Shown: in pieces, positions 16,967 to 25,864 of the stretch
Layout: every line of letters starts with the position of its first letter
Position numbering within the stretch: position 1 is the first letter of the stretch
From: DATKPC01 sp035524275
GTDB taxonomy: Bacteria > Pseudomonadota > Gammaproteobacteria > Burkholderiales > Burkholderiaceae_F
Direction: 5' to 3'
Length of the DNA stretch: 64,000 nucleotides
Assembly (NCBI GenBank): GCA_035524275.1
Contig: DATKPC010000114.1
Span: 1 to 64,000, forward strand
Notes under the pieces: generated by a model
The model's database searches: none
Seen by the model: only the letters and a program-made list of their open reading frames with translations
Told to the model about the DNA's origin: nothing
Position numbers and translations under genes: made by a program

Positions 16967-17860
16967 TCAGGACGGCCGGTGTTCTTCAAGGTCCGCGAAT
17001 TCCTGCGCCGCGGTCTTCGGCATCCGCGAGACGTGGAACAGGTGCACCTGGCGCGGATCGGCGCGCAGCACCTCGAATTTCATATGGTCGATCTCGATCG
17101 TGTCGCCGCGCCGCGGGACGCGGCCGCACTTGTCGGTGACGAGGCCGCCGATCGTGTCGAATTCATCGTCGGGAAACGAGGTCCCGAACGCGGCGTTGAA
17201 CTGCGCGATCTCGGTCAGCGCGCGGACGCGATAGGCGTCATCCTTCTCGGCGATGATGTTGTCTTCCTGCTCGTCGATGTCGTATTCGTCGTCGATGTCG
17301 CCGACGATCTGCTCCAGGACGTCCTCGATCGTGATCAGGCCGGCGATGCCGCCGTATTCGTCGACCACCAGCGCCATGTGGTTGCGCTTGGCGCGGAAGT
17401 CCCTCAGCAGCACGTTCAGGGGCTTCGATTCCGGGATGAAGACGGCCGGCCGCAGCATCGCGCGGACGTCGAAGTCGTCTTCGGCGTAGTGGCGCAGCAG
17501 GTCCTTCGCGAGCAGGATGCCGATGACATGGTCGCGGTTGCCCTCGAAGACCGGGAAGCGCGAGTGCGCGGTCTCGATGACCCGCGGGATCCACTTCTCG
17601 ATCGGTTCGCCGATGTCGATCACGTCCATCTGGGCGCGCGGCACCATCAGGTCGCGCGCGCGCAGCTCGGAGACCTGCAGCACCCCCTCGATCATCGACA
17701 GCGCGTCGGCGTCGAGGAGGTTGCGTTCGTGGGCCTCGTGCAGGTGCTCGAGCAGTTCCTCGCGGTTCTCCGGCTCGCGGAAGATGAAAGCCGTCAGGCG
17801 TTCGAGCAGGGAGCGTTGTTTCTGCGACGGTGCGAAGCGGACCTGCGAAGGCTCGGGCAT
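16967..17860 (-). CDS. corC: CorC/HlyC-family CBS-domain protein
   Basis: The 297-residue cytosolic protein has two CBS domains (DLMVPRAQMDVID to AKDLLRHY, then RPAVFIPESKPLNVLL to LITIEDVLEQIVGDIDDEYD) followed by the transporter-associated CorC_HlyC domain (FDTIGGLVTDKCGRVPRRGD). Members are linked to Mg/Co efflux or to the lnt-ybeY gene group. It sits between ybeY and lnt in the conserved miaB-phoH-ybeY-corC-lnt order, with lnt 10 bp downstream. The biochemical role is still inferred from family context. Confidence 0.93.
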   Translation of the reverse strand: MPEPSQVRFAPSQKQRSLLERLTAFIFREPENREELLEHLHEAHERNLLDADALSMIEGVLQVSELRARDLMVPRAQMDVIDIGEPIEKWIPRVIETAHSRFPVFEGNRDHVIGILLAKDLLRHYAEDDFDVRAMLRPAVFIPESKPLNVLLRDFRAKRNHMALVVDEYGGIAGLITIEDVLEQIVGDIDDEYDIDEQEDNIIAEKDDAYRVRALTEIAQFNAAFGTSFPDDEFDTIGGLVTDKCGRVPRRGDTIEIDHMKFEVLRADPRQVHLFHVSRMPKTAAQEFADLEEHRPS

Positions 17861-17986
17861 GGCTGTCGGGCGCGGCGTCCGGCGCGCCCGGCGGTTGGGG
17901 TGAGGCCAGAATATCCGAACCGCTGCCGCGTGACGATGACGGCAAACGGGTCGTGCGACGGCGAGGCCGCCGGTCCCTGACGTGCC

Positions 17987-18010
17987 GTCGCTGACGGAGC
18001 GGTCAGCGAC
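17987..18010. other. Intercistronic hairpin over the ybeY stop codon
   Basis: A perfect 9-bp inverted repeat (17987-17995 with 18002-18010) with a 6-base loop covers the ybeY termination codon. No T-run follows on the minus strand, so a rho-independent terminator is unlikely. A role in mRNA stability or processing between ybeY and corC, which are 142 bp apart, is possible. Confidence 0.5.
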
Positions 18011-18518
18011 GCCCCGAAGCTTGCGCTAACTTACTCCGCGATGCGCGTCGCCGGCCGGCGCTTACGTCACGGTCGTGCGTCGGCTGCGGTTCGTAGGGGT
18101 TCGCGATGCGCAGGCGCGCCAGCAGCGCGGTCTCGAGCGCCTCCATCCGGCGCGCGTCGCGGGCGTCGACGTGGTCGTGCCCCAGCGCGTGCAGCACGCC
18201 GTGGATCACCAGGTGCGCCAGGTGCGCACGGACCGACTTGCCCTGCTCGCGCGCTTCGCGCCGGACCACCGGGACGCACAGCACGATGTCCGCGAGGACG
18301 AGTGGCTCGCGTTCGTAGTCGAACGTCAGCACGTTCGTCGCATGGTCGGCGCGGCGGAACTCCCGATTCATCCGCCGGCCTTCGGCTTCGCCGACGAACC
18401 GCAGCGTGATCTGCGCCGGACGATCGAGCGCGGCGAGCGACCAGCGCCGCAGCGTGCTGCGCGCAGGCAGGCCCGCGAACCGCTCGCGGCCCTGCACGGC
18501 CAGCCCCAGTCGCGGCAT
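18003..18518 (-). CDS. ybeY: Endoribonuclease YbeY, rRNA maturation factor
   Basis: YbeY is a zinc-dependent RNase that helps mature the 16S rRNA 3' end and in ribosome quality control. The zinc motif H-x3-H-x5-H is complete as HGVLHALGHDH (His106, His110, His116), preceded by the conserved TNVLTFDYE stretch. The 171-residue length includes a C-terminal Arg/Ser-rich tail of about 25 residues beyond the usual end. The start at 18518 lies 13 bp after the phoH stop. Its stop codon falls inside a 9-bp hairpin. Confidence 0.95.
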   Translation of the reverse strand: MPRLGLAVQGRERFAGLPARSTLRRWSLAALDRPAQITLRFVGEAEGRRMNREFRRADHATNVLTFDYEREPLVLADIVLCVPVVRREAREQGKSVRAHLAHLVIHGVLHALGHDHVDARDARRMEALETALLARLRIANPYEPQPTHDRDVSAGRRRASRSKLAQASGRR

Positions 18519-18531
18519 CGCCGGGCCTTCG

Positions 18532-19659
18532 TTACGAGCGCGTGCCGCCGCGCCGCGCCGCCGCGGCGTGCGCCGGGGCGGCCGTCGCGCCGGCCGGCTC
18601 CCGTGGCTGTTCGGGCCCTTCGGCGGCATCGAAGCGTTCGTAGGCCTCGACGATGCGCGCGACGAGGGGATGGCGCACGACGTCGGCCGCCGTGAAGTAC
18701 GTGAAGGCGATGCCACGGACGCCGCGCAGCACGTGCTGCGTCTGCACCAGCCCGCTCGGCGTTCCGCGCGGCAGGTCCATCTGCGTCACGTCGCCGGTGA
18801 CGACCGCCTTGGAGCCGAATCCGATGCGCGTCAGGAACATCTTCATCTGTTCCGGCGTCGTGTTCTGCGCTTCATCGAGGATCACGAAGGCCTGGTTCAG
18901 CGTGCGACCGCGCATGTAGGCGAGCGGGGCGATCTCGATCGTCTGCCGCTCCAGCAGGCGCTGCGTCTTGTCGAAGCCGAGAAGATCGTAGAGCGCGTCG
19001 TACAGCGGGCGGAGGTACGGATCGACCTTCTGTGCGAGGTCGCCCGGCAGGAACCCCAGGCGTTCGCCGGCCTCGACCGCGGGGCGCGTCAGGACGATCC
19101 GCTGCACGGCGTCGCGCTCCAGCGCGTCGACGGCGCAGGCCACGGCGAGGTAGGTCTTTCCGGTGCCCGCCGGCCCGATGCCGAAGCTGATGTCGTGTTC
19201 CAGGATCGCGTGCAGGTAGTCCCGCTGACGCGGCGTGCGGCCGTGCAGGTCGCGCCGTTTCGTCCGCAGTACCGGAAGGTCATCGTCCGGCGGCGCGCCG
19301 TCGGCGGGCCGCGCGCGCTTCGCAGCGCCGCCGGCGCCGTCGCGGCCCAGTTCGACGAGGTAGAGCTGGATGTCGTCGGGCGAGATCGGCTGGTCCGCGC
19401 GTTCGAGAAAGTGCGTCAGGACGCCGACGGCGCGCTGCGCGCGCTCGCGTTCGCCCTCGATGCGGAAATCGTGGCCGCGCCGCTTGATCGCGACGTCGAG
19501 CTCCGTTTCGATCTGGCGCAGGTTGGCGTCGAGCACGCCGGCCAGGTTGGCGAGGCGCGCGTTGTCGGCGTCGCCCGCGGAGACCTGCAGGACGGCCCGC
19601 CGCGCCGCCGCTCGCGCCGGCGCCGCAGCCGGGCGGGCGCCGTCACGCGGTGGCGGCAT
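18532..19659 (-). CDS. ybeZ: PhoH-like ATPase (YbeZ)
   Basis: The 375-residue protein has a PhoH-type NTPase domain with Walker A GPAGTGKT at 162-169 and Walker B VILDEAQN. The family partners YbeY in RNA metabolism. The ATG at 19659 overlaps the miaB stop by 17 bp, so translation is probably coupled. Upstream in-frame ATG at 19800 lies inside miaB and gives an Arg/Ser-rich N-terminus, so I rejected it. An Ala/Pro-rich N-terminal stretch of about 20 residues remains. Confidence 0.93.
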   Translation of the reverse strand: MPPPRDGARPAAAPARAAARRAVLQVSAGDADNARLANLAGVLDANLRQIETELDVAIKRRGHDFRIEGERERAQRAVGVLTHFLERADQPISPDDIQLYLVELGRDGAGGAAKRARPADGAPPDDDLPVLRTKRRDLHGRTPRQRDYLHAILEHDISFGIGPAGTGKTYLAVACAVDALERDAVQRIVLTRPAVEAGERLGFLPGDLAQKVDPYLRPLYDALYDLLGFDKTQRLLERQTIEIAPLAYMRGRTLNQAFVILDEAQNTTPEQMKMFLTRIGFGSKAVVTGDVTQMDLPRGTPSGLVQTQHVLRGVRGIAFTYFTAADVVRHPLVARIVEAYERFDAAEGPEQPREPAGATAAPAHAAAARRGGTRS

Positions 19660-21022
19660 GCGTCGGGACCCGCTCGCCGCGCAGGCTGTGGGGCAGTGCG
19701 CCGTCGATGCGCACGTCGACCACCGCGCCGGGCGCGAGCGCGCCGGCCGCAAAGTTGACGATCCGGTTGTTCGACGTCCTGCCGCTCGATTCGGCGGCAT
19801 CGCGTCGCGATACGCCCTCGACGAGGACGCGCTGGATCGACCCGACCATCGCCTCGCCGATCGCGCGCGCGTTCGCGTCCAGCGCCGCCTGCAGCCGTTG
19901 CAGCCGGGCGAGCTTCGCCTCGTGCGGCGTGTCGTCCGGCAGGTCCGCCGCCGGCGTGCCCGGGCGCCGGCTGTAGACGAACGAGAAGCTGGCGTCGAAG
20001 CGCAGTTCGTCGACCAGGCGCAGCGTCTGCTCGAATTCCGCCTCGGTCTCGCCCGGAAACCCGACGATGAAGTCCGACGAGATCGAGATCGACGGGCGCG
20101 CCGCGCGCAGGCGCCGGACGATCGACTTGTATTCCAGCACCGTATAGCCGCGCTTCATGGCCGCAAGCACCCGGTCGGACCCCGACTGCACCGGCAGGTG
20201 GACGTGTTCGGCGAGCTTCGGCAGGCGGGCGTGGGCTTCGATGAGCCGCGCGCTGAACTCCTTCGGGTGCGACGTCGTGTAGCGGATGCGCTCGATGCCC
20301 GGAATCTCGCTCAGGTAGTCGAGCAGCAGCGCGAAGTCGGCGACGCCCGTCGCCGGTTGCGCCTCGGCGCCCTCGGCCGCGACCGCGCTCGCGCGCCCGC
20401 GATACGCATTGACGTTCTGCCCCAGCAGCGTGACCTCGCGCACGCCCTGGTCGGCGAGGCCGGCAACCTCCACCAGGACGTCGTCGAGCGGCCGCGAGAC
20501 CTCCTCGCCGCGCGTGTACGGCACGACGCAGAAGCTGCAGTATTTGCTGCAGCCTTCCATGATCGAGACGAAGGCCGTGGCGCCGTCGGCGCGCGACGGC
20601 GGCAGGTGGTCGAACTTCTCGATCTCCGGGAATGAGATGTCGACCTGCGGGCGGCCGCTGGCGCGGCGGCGCGCGATCAGGTCCGGCAGGCGGTGCAGCG
20701 TCTGCGGCCCGAAGACGACATCGACGAACGGCGCCCGCTGGACGATCGCGGCGCCTTCCTGGCTGGCGACGCAGCCGCCGACGCCGATGAGCAGCTCCGG
20801 GCGCTCGCGCTTCAGCTGGCGCACGCGGCCGAGGTCGGAGAAGACCTTTTCCTGCGCCTTTTCGCGCACGGAGCAGGTGTTGAACAGGATCATGTCGGCG
20901 GCCGCCGGGTCGTCGACGACCTCGTAGCCCTCGGCATCGGCGAGCACGTCGGCCATCTTCGCCGAGTCGTACTCGTTCATCTGGCAACCGAAGGTGCGGA
21001 TGTAGAGCTTCCTGCTACCCAT
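19643..21022 (-). CDS. miaB: tRNA-2-methylthio-N6-dimethylallyladenosine synthase
   Basis: MiaB is a radical-SAM methylthiotransferase that modifies A37 of tRNAs reading UNN codons. It has the three N-terminal cluster cysteines (Cys13 in FGCQMN, Cys50 in NTCSVRE, Cys84 in GVGGC) and the radical-SAM triad Cys158-x3-Cys162-x2-Cys165 in EGCSKYCSFC. A TRAM domain ends the 459-residue protein. It heads the miaB-phoH-ybeY-corC-lnt run and is preceded by a tRNA gene on the same strand. Confidence 0.97.
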   Translation of the reverse strand: MGSRKLYIRTFGCQMNEYDSAKMADVLADAEGYEVVDDPAAADMILFNTCSVREKAQEKVFSDLGRVRQLKRERPELLIGVGGCVASQEGAAIVQRAPFVDVVFGPQTLHRLPDLIARRRASGRPQVDISFPEIEKFDHLPPSRADGATAFVSIMEGCSKYCSFCVVPYTRGEEVSRPLDDVLVEVAGLADQGVREVTLLGQNVNAYRGRASAVAAEGAEAQPATGVADFALLLDYLSEIPGIERIRYTTSHPKEFSARLIEAHARLPKLAEHVHLPVQSGSDRVLAAMKRGYTVLEYKSIVRRLRAARPSISISSDFIVGFPGETEAEFEQTLRLVDELRFDASFSFVYSRRPGTPAADLPDDTPHEAKLARLQRLQAALDANARAIGEAMVGSIQRVLVEGVSRRDAAESSGRTSNNRIVNFAAGALAPGAVVDVRIDGALPHSLRGERVPTHAATA

Positions 21023-21178
21023 GCCCGCGCGCGCCTCGTGTACGGTCGAACCGGTTGCCGGGGCGCGGCGATCGCGCCGGGAGCGGGCTTCTCTCCCCGC
21101 GCGGCGTGGGCCGCGCCGGCGTCACGCCGACGGCGGCAGTCGAAGCGTCCCGTTTCAGCGGATTCTCGACTCGATGGA

Positions 21179-21255
21179 TGGTGGCGGATCAGGGACTCGA
21201 ACCCCGGACACAAGGATTATGATTCCTCTGCTCTAACCGGCTGAGCTAATCCGCC
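21179..21255 (-). tRNA. tRNA-Met (anticodon CAT), CCA encoded
   Basis: The minus strand folds as a complete 77-base tRNA. The acceptor stem is GGCGGAT paired with ATCCGCC (one G-C to A-T continuous helix), the D-arm reads GCTCAGCCGGTTAGAGC, and the anticodon stem GAGGA/TCCTT encloses the loop ATCATAA, giving anticodon CAT. The T-arm contains GGTTCGAGTCC, and position 73 A is followed by genomic CCA at 21181-21179. I call it elongator Met; tRNA-Ile2, whose CAT is modified to lysidine, is the main alternative. Confidence 0.93.
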
Positions 21256-21310
21256 GAAACCTGTTCCGTCCGTCGGCGCGACGCGCGCGCTTGCGGGACA
21301 GAGGGCGCGG

Positions 21311-21341
21311 ATTATATCTGTGTCGGCCACCGTTCGGTCAA
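21311..21341 (-). promoter_or_regulatory. Sigma-70-type promoter for the tRNA gene
   Basis: On the minus strand a TTGACC box (21341-21336) is followed after 19 bases by a perfect TATAAT (21316-21311). The expected transcription start lies about 50 bases before the tRNA. The spacer is two bases longer than ideal. Confidence 0.65.
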
Positions 21342-21363
21342 ATCGGCGCCGCACGCCGGACGG

Positions 21364-21390
21364 AAAAAAAAGGCCGGCGATGCGCCGGCC
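21364..21390 (-). terminator. Rho-independent terminator of the MHS transporter gene
   Basis: A perfect 8-bp GC-rich stem (21372-21379 with 21383-21390, 3-base loop) is followed on the minus strand by eight T residues (21371-21364). It lies 28 bp after the transporter stop codon and before the tRNA promoter. Confidence 0.9.
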
Positions 21391-21417
21391 AATTTCTCTC
21401 CCCGCCTTACCGCGCGC

Positions 21418-23112
21418 TTAGTCGTTGGCGTAGATGTCGCGGTCCTTCGTCTCCGAAACAAAGAGGGTTCCGATCACCAGCGTCATCGCGGCGACCGCGA
21501 TCGGGTACCACAGGCCCGAATAGATGTCCCCGGTCGCCGCGACGATCGCGAAGGCCGTCGCCGGCAGGAAGCCGCCGAACCAGCCGTTTCCGATGTGGTA
21601 CGGCAGCGACATCGAGGTGTAGCGGATCCGGGTCGGGAACAGCTCGACGAGCATCGCGGCGATCGGGCCGTAGACCATCGTCACGTAGATCACGAGGATC
21701 GTCAGCAGCAGCACGACCATCACGTAGTTGATCTGCCCCGGATCGGCCTTCGCCGGGTAGCCGGTCGCCTTGACCTCGCCGGCGAGCGCCTTCCGCAGGT
21801 CGTCGGCGGCCTTCTTCTCGTCGCCGCCGGCCGCGCTGAGGACGTCGGCGTACGCGACCGACTTGTCGCCGAACTTCACGACCGGCGGCGTTCCGGGCGC
21901 CGCGCTTTCGTTCTTGTAGTTCACCGATGCGGACGCGAGCGCGCTCTTCGCGACGTCGCACGGCCGGGTGAACTTCGACGTCCCGGTCGGGTTGAACTGG
22001 AACGAGCACGTCTGCGGGTCCGCAACGACCGTGACCGGGGCGGTGGCCTGCGCCGTTTCGAGCGCCGGATTGGCGTAGTGCGCGATCGACTTGAACAGCG
22101 GGAAGTACGTCAGGACCGCGAGAAGGCAGCCGGCCATGATGATCGGCTTGCGCCCGACGCGGTCCGACAGCGACCCGAAGAAGATGAAGAACGGCGAGCC
22201 GATCAGCAGCGACGCGGCGATCATGTAGTTCGCGGTCGCGAGGTCGACCTTGAGCGTCTGCGTCAGGAAGAACAGCGCGTAGAACTGGCCCGTGTACCAG
22301 ACGACGGCCTGGCCGGCGGTCAGCCCGAACAGCGCCAGCAGCACGATCTTGAGGTTCCCCCAGCGGCCGAACGACTCGGTAAGCGGGGCCTTCGACTGCT
22401 TGCCTTCGGCCTTCATGCGCTGGAACGCCGGCGATTCGTTGAGCTTCAGGCGGATCCAGACCGAGATCGCGAGCAGCAAGGCCGAGATCCAGAACGGAAC
22501 GCGCCAGCCCCAGTCGGCGAAGTCCTTGTCGCCGAGCGACACGCGCGTGCCCAGGATGACGAGCAGCGACAGGAACAGGCCGAGCGTGGCCGTCGTCTGG
22601 ATCCAGCTCGTGTAGTAGCCGCGCTTGCCCATCGGCGCGTGCTCCGCGACGTAGGTCGCGGCGCCGCCGTACTCGCCGCCCAGCGCGAGGCCCTGCAGCA
22701 GGCGCAGCGAGATGAGGATGACCGGCGCCGTGATGCCCCAGCTGTTGTAGCCGGGCAGCAGGCCGACCGACAGCGTCGAGATACCCATGATCAGGATCGT
22801 GATCAGGAAGGTGTACTTGCGCCCGACCATGTCGCCGAGTCGCCCGAAGATCACCGCGCCGAACGGGCGCACCGCGAAGCCGGCCGCGAAACCGAGCAGC
22901 GTCATGATGAACTGCGCGGTCGGCGTGAGCGGCGCGAAGAACTGCTTGCCGATGAACGCGGCGAGCGAGCCGAAGAGATAGAAGTCGTACCACTCGAACA
23001 CGGTACCGAGCGACGACGCGAAGATGACCGTCTTCTCCTCGCGCGACATCGGCCGCGGAGCACTGTCCGGCACGCGCGCGCTGCCCGGTGACTTGCCGAC
23101 AATTGAACTCAT
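21418..23112 (-). CDS. MHS-family MFS metabolite:H+ symporter with periplasmic insertion
   Basis: This inner-membrane major facilitator protein has about 12 hydrophobic helices and the family signatures GTVFEWYDFYLFG (near 36-48), RPFGAVIFGRLGDMVGRK and LALGGEYGGAATYVAEHAP, which place it in the metabolite:H+ symporter group with ShiA, KgtP and ProP relatives. At 564 residues it is over 100 longer than these. The extra part is a hydrophilic segment at about 343-462 with two cysteines (369 and 385). It lies 169 bp after the two-component pair on the same strand and ends in a strong terminator. The substrate, perhaps an organic acid, is not determined. Confidence 0.92.
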   Translation of the reverse strand: MSSIVGKSPGSARVPDSAPRPMSREEKTVIFASSLGTVFEWYDFYLFGSLAAFIGKQFFAPLTPTAQFIMTLLGFAAGFAVRPFGAVIFGRLGDMVGRKYTFLITILIMGISTLSVGLLPGYNSWGITAPVILISLRLLQGLALGGEYGGAATYVAEHAPMGKRGYYTSWIQTTATLGLFLSLLVILGTRVSLGDKDFADWGWRVPFWISALLLAISVWIRLKLNESPAFQRMKAEGKQSKAPLTESFGRWGNLKIVLLALFGLTAGQAVVWYTGQFYALFFLTQTLKVDLATANYMIAASLLIGSPFFIFFGSLSDRVGRKPIIMAGCLLAVLTYFPLFKSIAHYANPALETAQATAPVTVVADPQTCSFQFNPTGTSKFTRPCDVAKSALASASVNYKNESAAPGTPPVVKFGDKSVAYADVLSAAGGDEKKAADDLRKALAGEVKATGYPAKADPGQINYVMVVLLLTILVIYVTMVYGPIAAMLVELFPTRIRYTSMSLPYHIGNGWFGGFLPATAFAIVAATGDIYSGLWYPIAVAAMTLVIGTLFVSETKDRDIYAND

Positions 23113-23281
23113 GGATACGACTCCCTTCCGTCGATGGTTTCGCTTCTATGGACGAGCGGTATGGGGCGTCCCCCGCGTCGTCGCCGCGGCGGCCACTCTC
23201 CGTCTCCCGTCCCAAGCTTGCAACGGCTGCCTTACGCGAACCTTGCTTCGCTCTGTTGCGGTGCAGCGCAAATGGCGCGCG

Positions 23282-24925
23282 TCAGGCGACGGAAAACGAC
23301 GGGCGCGCGCCCGGCGTGTGCGAGAACTCGATCGCAATCAGCGTCCCGGGCCCTCGGCCGGCGGCGCGCGGATTGGCGTCCACGCGCAGCAGCGCGTCGT
23401 GCTGCTCGACGATCTCGCGGACGATCGCGAGTCCGAGCCCGCTGCCGTCCTGCTCGGTGCCGAGGCTGCGATAGAAGCGCTCGAACACCAGCGTGCGCTC
23501 GGCCTCCGCGATCCCGGGTCCGTCGTCCTCGACCTCCAGCGCGACGCGCGCATCGTCGCGCCGGACGCGGACGGTCACCGTGCCGCCGCGCGGCGTGTAG
23601 CGCAGCGCGTTGTCGATCAGGTTGCCCAGCGCCTCGCGCAGCATCGCCGGCAGCGCGATGACGCGCGTGTCGCCGGCGCCGCCGTCGGCGGCGCTCTCGT
23701 AGCCGAGGTCGATTCCGCGTTCGATCGCCATCGAGACCCAGTCCTGGACGATCGCGCGGGCGAACCGGTCGAGGTCGACGAGTTCGAACGCGGCCGGCGC
23801 GCTGGCCTGGTGCTCCGCGTGCGCCAGCGCGAGGAGCTGGTTGACGACGTGGGTCGCGCGCTCGGTCGAGGCGGCGATCTGCCGCAGGCTGCGCCGCACT
23901 TCGCCCGGATCCTGCTCGCGCAGCGCGAGTTCGGCCTGCGTCCTCAGTCCGGCGAGCGGCGTCTTGAGCTGGTGCGCGGCGTCCGCGATGAAGCGGCGCT
24001 GCGCCTGCACGTTGCGCTGCTGCCGTTCGAGCAGGTCGTTGAACGACTGCACGAGCGGGGCGATCTCCTCCGGCACCGCATGCGTATCCACCGGCGACAG
24101 GTCGTCCGGCATGCGGGCGCGCAGGCGCGCCTGGATCCACGCCAGCGGCGCAAGGCCGCGCGAGAGGCCGAACCAGACGAGCACGACGGCGAGCGGCAGC
24201 ACGACGAACTGCGGCACGATGACGCCCTTGATCATCTCGTTGGCGAGTTGCGAGCGGCGTTCGAGCGTCTCGGCGACCTGCAGCAGGACGGCCGGCCGCG
24301 GCGTCGCGGCGCCCGCGGACCCCGGCGCCGGCGCCGGCCGCGGGACGAGCCGTATGCTGGCGACCCGGATGTCGCGCCCGTCGATCGTGTCCGAGCGGAG
24401 GCTCGTCCGGCCCACGGCGGGCGCTTCGTCGTCGCCGGGCAGCGGCAGCGCGGCGTTGCCGGCGAGCCGTGCGCCGCCGCCGTCGTGGATCGCGAAGAAC
24501 ACCGTGCCCGGACCCTCGGAGCGCAGCAGGTCGCGCGTCGCGCTCGGCGTGTCGAAGGCGATCCCCTGCGGCGTCGCGACGACGTGATCGGCGAGGAACT
24601 CGGCCCGTTCGCTCAACTCCGCGTCGAACGGCGTTCCGGCGATCGATTGCGCGACGAGGTAGGTGACCATGACGCTGATCGGCCACAGCAGCAGGACCGG
24701 CGCGAACATCCAGTCGAGGATCTCGCCGAACAGCGAGCCCGGTTCCCCCTGGCGGCGCAGCGGATTGAGCGGTGCCCGCGGCGGCTGCGGCCCGGGCGCG
24801 GCGGTGGCCGCGTCGCTTCCGCCCCGGCCCAGCAGGCGCGCGGCCGCGGCGCGAACGTTGGCGCGCCGTGGCGCCCGCGTCACGGGGCGCGCGCCGTCGA
24901 CGTGCAGCGGGTGGGCGTCAGGCAT
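23282..24925 (-). CDS. TctE-like sensor histidine kinase
   Basis: From the ATG at 24925 the protein has 547 residues. It has a long basic, Ala/Pro-rich cytoplasmic N-terminus (1-70), a first membrane segment at about 73-93, a periplasmic sensor of about 140 residues, a second membrane segment at 234-254, HAMP, a dimerisation domain with phosphorylated His318 in DAAHQLKTPL, and an ATPase domain (NLIDNALRYTP, EDDGPGI, GSGLGLAIV). The sensor start resembles the 2CSK_N domain of TctE kinases, which sense organic acids. It follows its regulator after 113 bp. Confidence 0.93.
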   Translation of the reverse strand: MPDAHPLHVDGARPVTRAPRRANVRAAAARLLGRGGSDAATAAPGPQPPRAPLNPLRRQGEPGSLFGEILDWMFAPVLLLWPISVMVTYLVAQSIAGTPFDAELSERAEFLADHVVATPQGIAFDTPSATRDLLRSEGPGTVFFAIHDGGGARLAGNAALPLPGDDEAPAVGRTSLRSDTIDGRDIRVASIRLVPRPAPAPGSAGAATPRPAVLLQVAETLERRSQLANEMIKGVIVPQFVVLPLAVVLVWFGLSRGLAPLAWIQARLRARMPDDLSPVDTHAVPEEIAPLVQSFNDLLERQQRNVQAQRRFIADAAHQLKTPLAGLRTQAELALREQDPGEVRRSLRQIAASTERATHVVNQLLALAHAEHQASAPAAFELVDLDRFARAIVQDWVSMAIERGIDLGYESAADGGAGDTRVIALPAMLREALGNLIDNALRYTPRGGTVTVRVRRDDARVALEVEDDGPGIAEAERTLVFERFYRSLGTEQDGSGLGLAIVREIVEQHDALLRVDANPRAAGRGPGTLIAIEFSHTPGARPSFSVA

Positions 24926-25038
24926 GGGCCGAGGATAAGGCCGGGCGCCCGGCGCGACGACCGGTTCGCGCGCGCATCGCGCGACGGAACACGGGCAACG
25001 GGCCGACCAGCAACGGGCGCGGTGGCCGCGCCGGATCG

Positions 25039-25731
25039 TCAGGCTGCGGCGCTCGCCGCCGCTTCCGCGGCCCGCTCCAGGCAGTAGCCGAGGCCGCGGA
25101 CCGTGACGATGCGTATGCCGCCCGGTTCCAGCTTGCGACGCAGGCGGTGGACATAGACCTCGATCGCGTTGTTGCTGACCTCCTCGCCCCACTCGCAGAG
25201 GTGGTCGACGAGCCGCTCCTTGCTGACGAGGCGGCCGGTCCGCTGCAGCAGGATTTCCAGCAGCCCGAGTTCGCGCGCCGAGAGGTCGATCGGCTGGCCG
25301 TTGATGGTCGCGACGCGGCCCACCTGGTCGAGCGCCAGCGTTCCGTGGCGGATCAGCGTCTGCGCGCCGCCCATCGCACGGCGCGTCAGCGCGCGCACGC
25401 GGGCCTCGAGTTCGGACAGCGCAAAGGGCTTCGCCATGTAGTCGTCGGCCCCCAGGTCCAGGCCCTTGACCCTCTGGTCGACGCTGTCGGCCGCCGTCAG
25501 GATCAGCACCGGCAGCGCGCTGTTGCGCGCCCGCAGACGGCGCAGCACGTCGTGCCCGGCGAGCCGCGGCAGCCCGAGGTCCAGGATGAGGAGGTCGTAG
25601 GGCTGCGCCGCGAGCGCGGCGTCCGCGCGTTCGCCGCAGTCGACGGCGTCCACGGCATACCCGGCCGCGCGAAGCGAGCGGCAGAGTCCGTCGGAAAGCA
25701 CGGCATCGTCCTCGGCGACCAGGATCCGCAT
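25039..25731 (-). CDS. OmpR-family response regulator (TctD/QseB-like)
   Basis: The 230-residue protein has a receiver domain with the acidic pair in AEDDA, phosphoacceptor Asp51 in LLILDLGLP and Lys in MAKPF. A winged-helix DNA-binding domain follows (LSARELGLLEILLQRTGRLVSKE to IVTVRGLGYCLE). It pairs with the downstream kinase. By analogy with TctD/TctE the pair may control the organic-acid-type transporter just downstream; this is inference from position. It is divergent from recA with 167 bp between the starts. Confidence 0.94.
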   Translation of the reverse strand: MRILVAEDDAVLSDGLCRSLRAAGYAVDAVDCGERADAALAAQPYDLLILDLGLPRLAGHDVLRRLRARNSALPVLILTAADSVDQRVKGLDLGADDYMAKPFALSELEARVRALTRRAMGGAQTLIRHGTLALDQVGRVATINGQPIDLSARELGLLEILLQRTGRLVSKERLVDHLCEWGEEVSNNAIEVYVHRLRRKLEPGGIRIVTVRGLGYCLERAAEAAASAAA

Positions 25732-25834
25732 GACGCTTGCTATCCTATTTCCCCTATCGTGTCAGTCTAGACAGGTGCCGCGGCAGTCATCAAGGCGCGC
25801 CGCATCAACGCGCGACCGCATCCGTCGACGCGGC

Positions 25835-25864
25835 TTGACGGCGGGTACTGGATGAATTTACAGT
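25835..25864 (+). promoter_or_regulatory. Candidate recA promoter
   Basis: TTGACG (25835-25840) and TACAGT (25859-25864) are separated by 18 bases and lie about 35 bases upstream of the recA start. The -10 box overlaps a dyad that may be an operator. No better promoter is seen in the 155-base intergenic region. Confidence 0.55.

Noticed and set aside
25739..25790. TCTAGA palindrome and GATAGG-type repeats before the response regulator
   Set aside because: Too short and irregular to support a specific operator without comparison to relatives.
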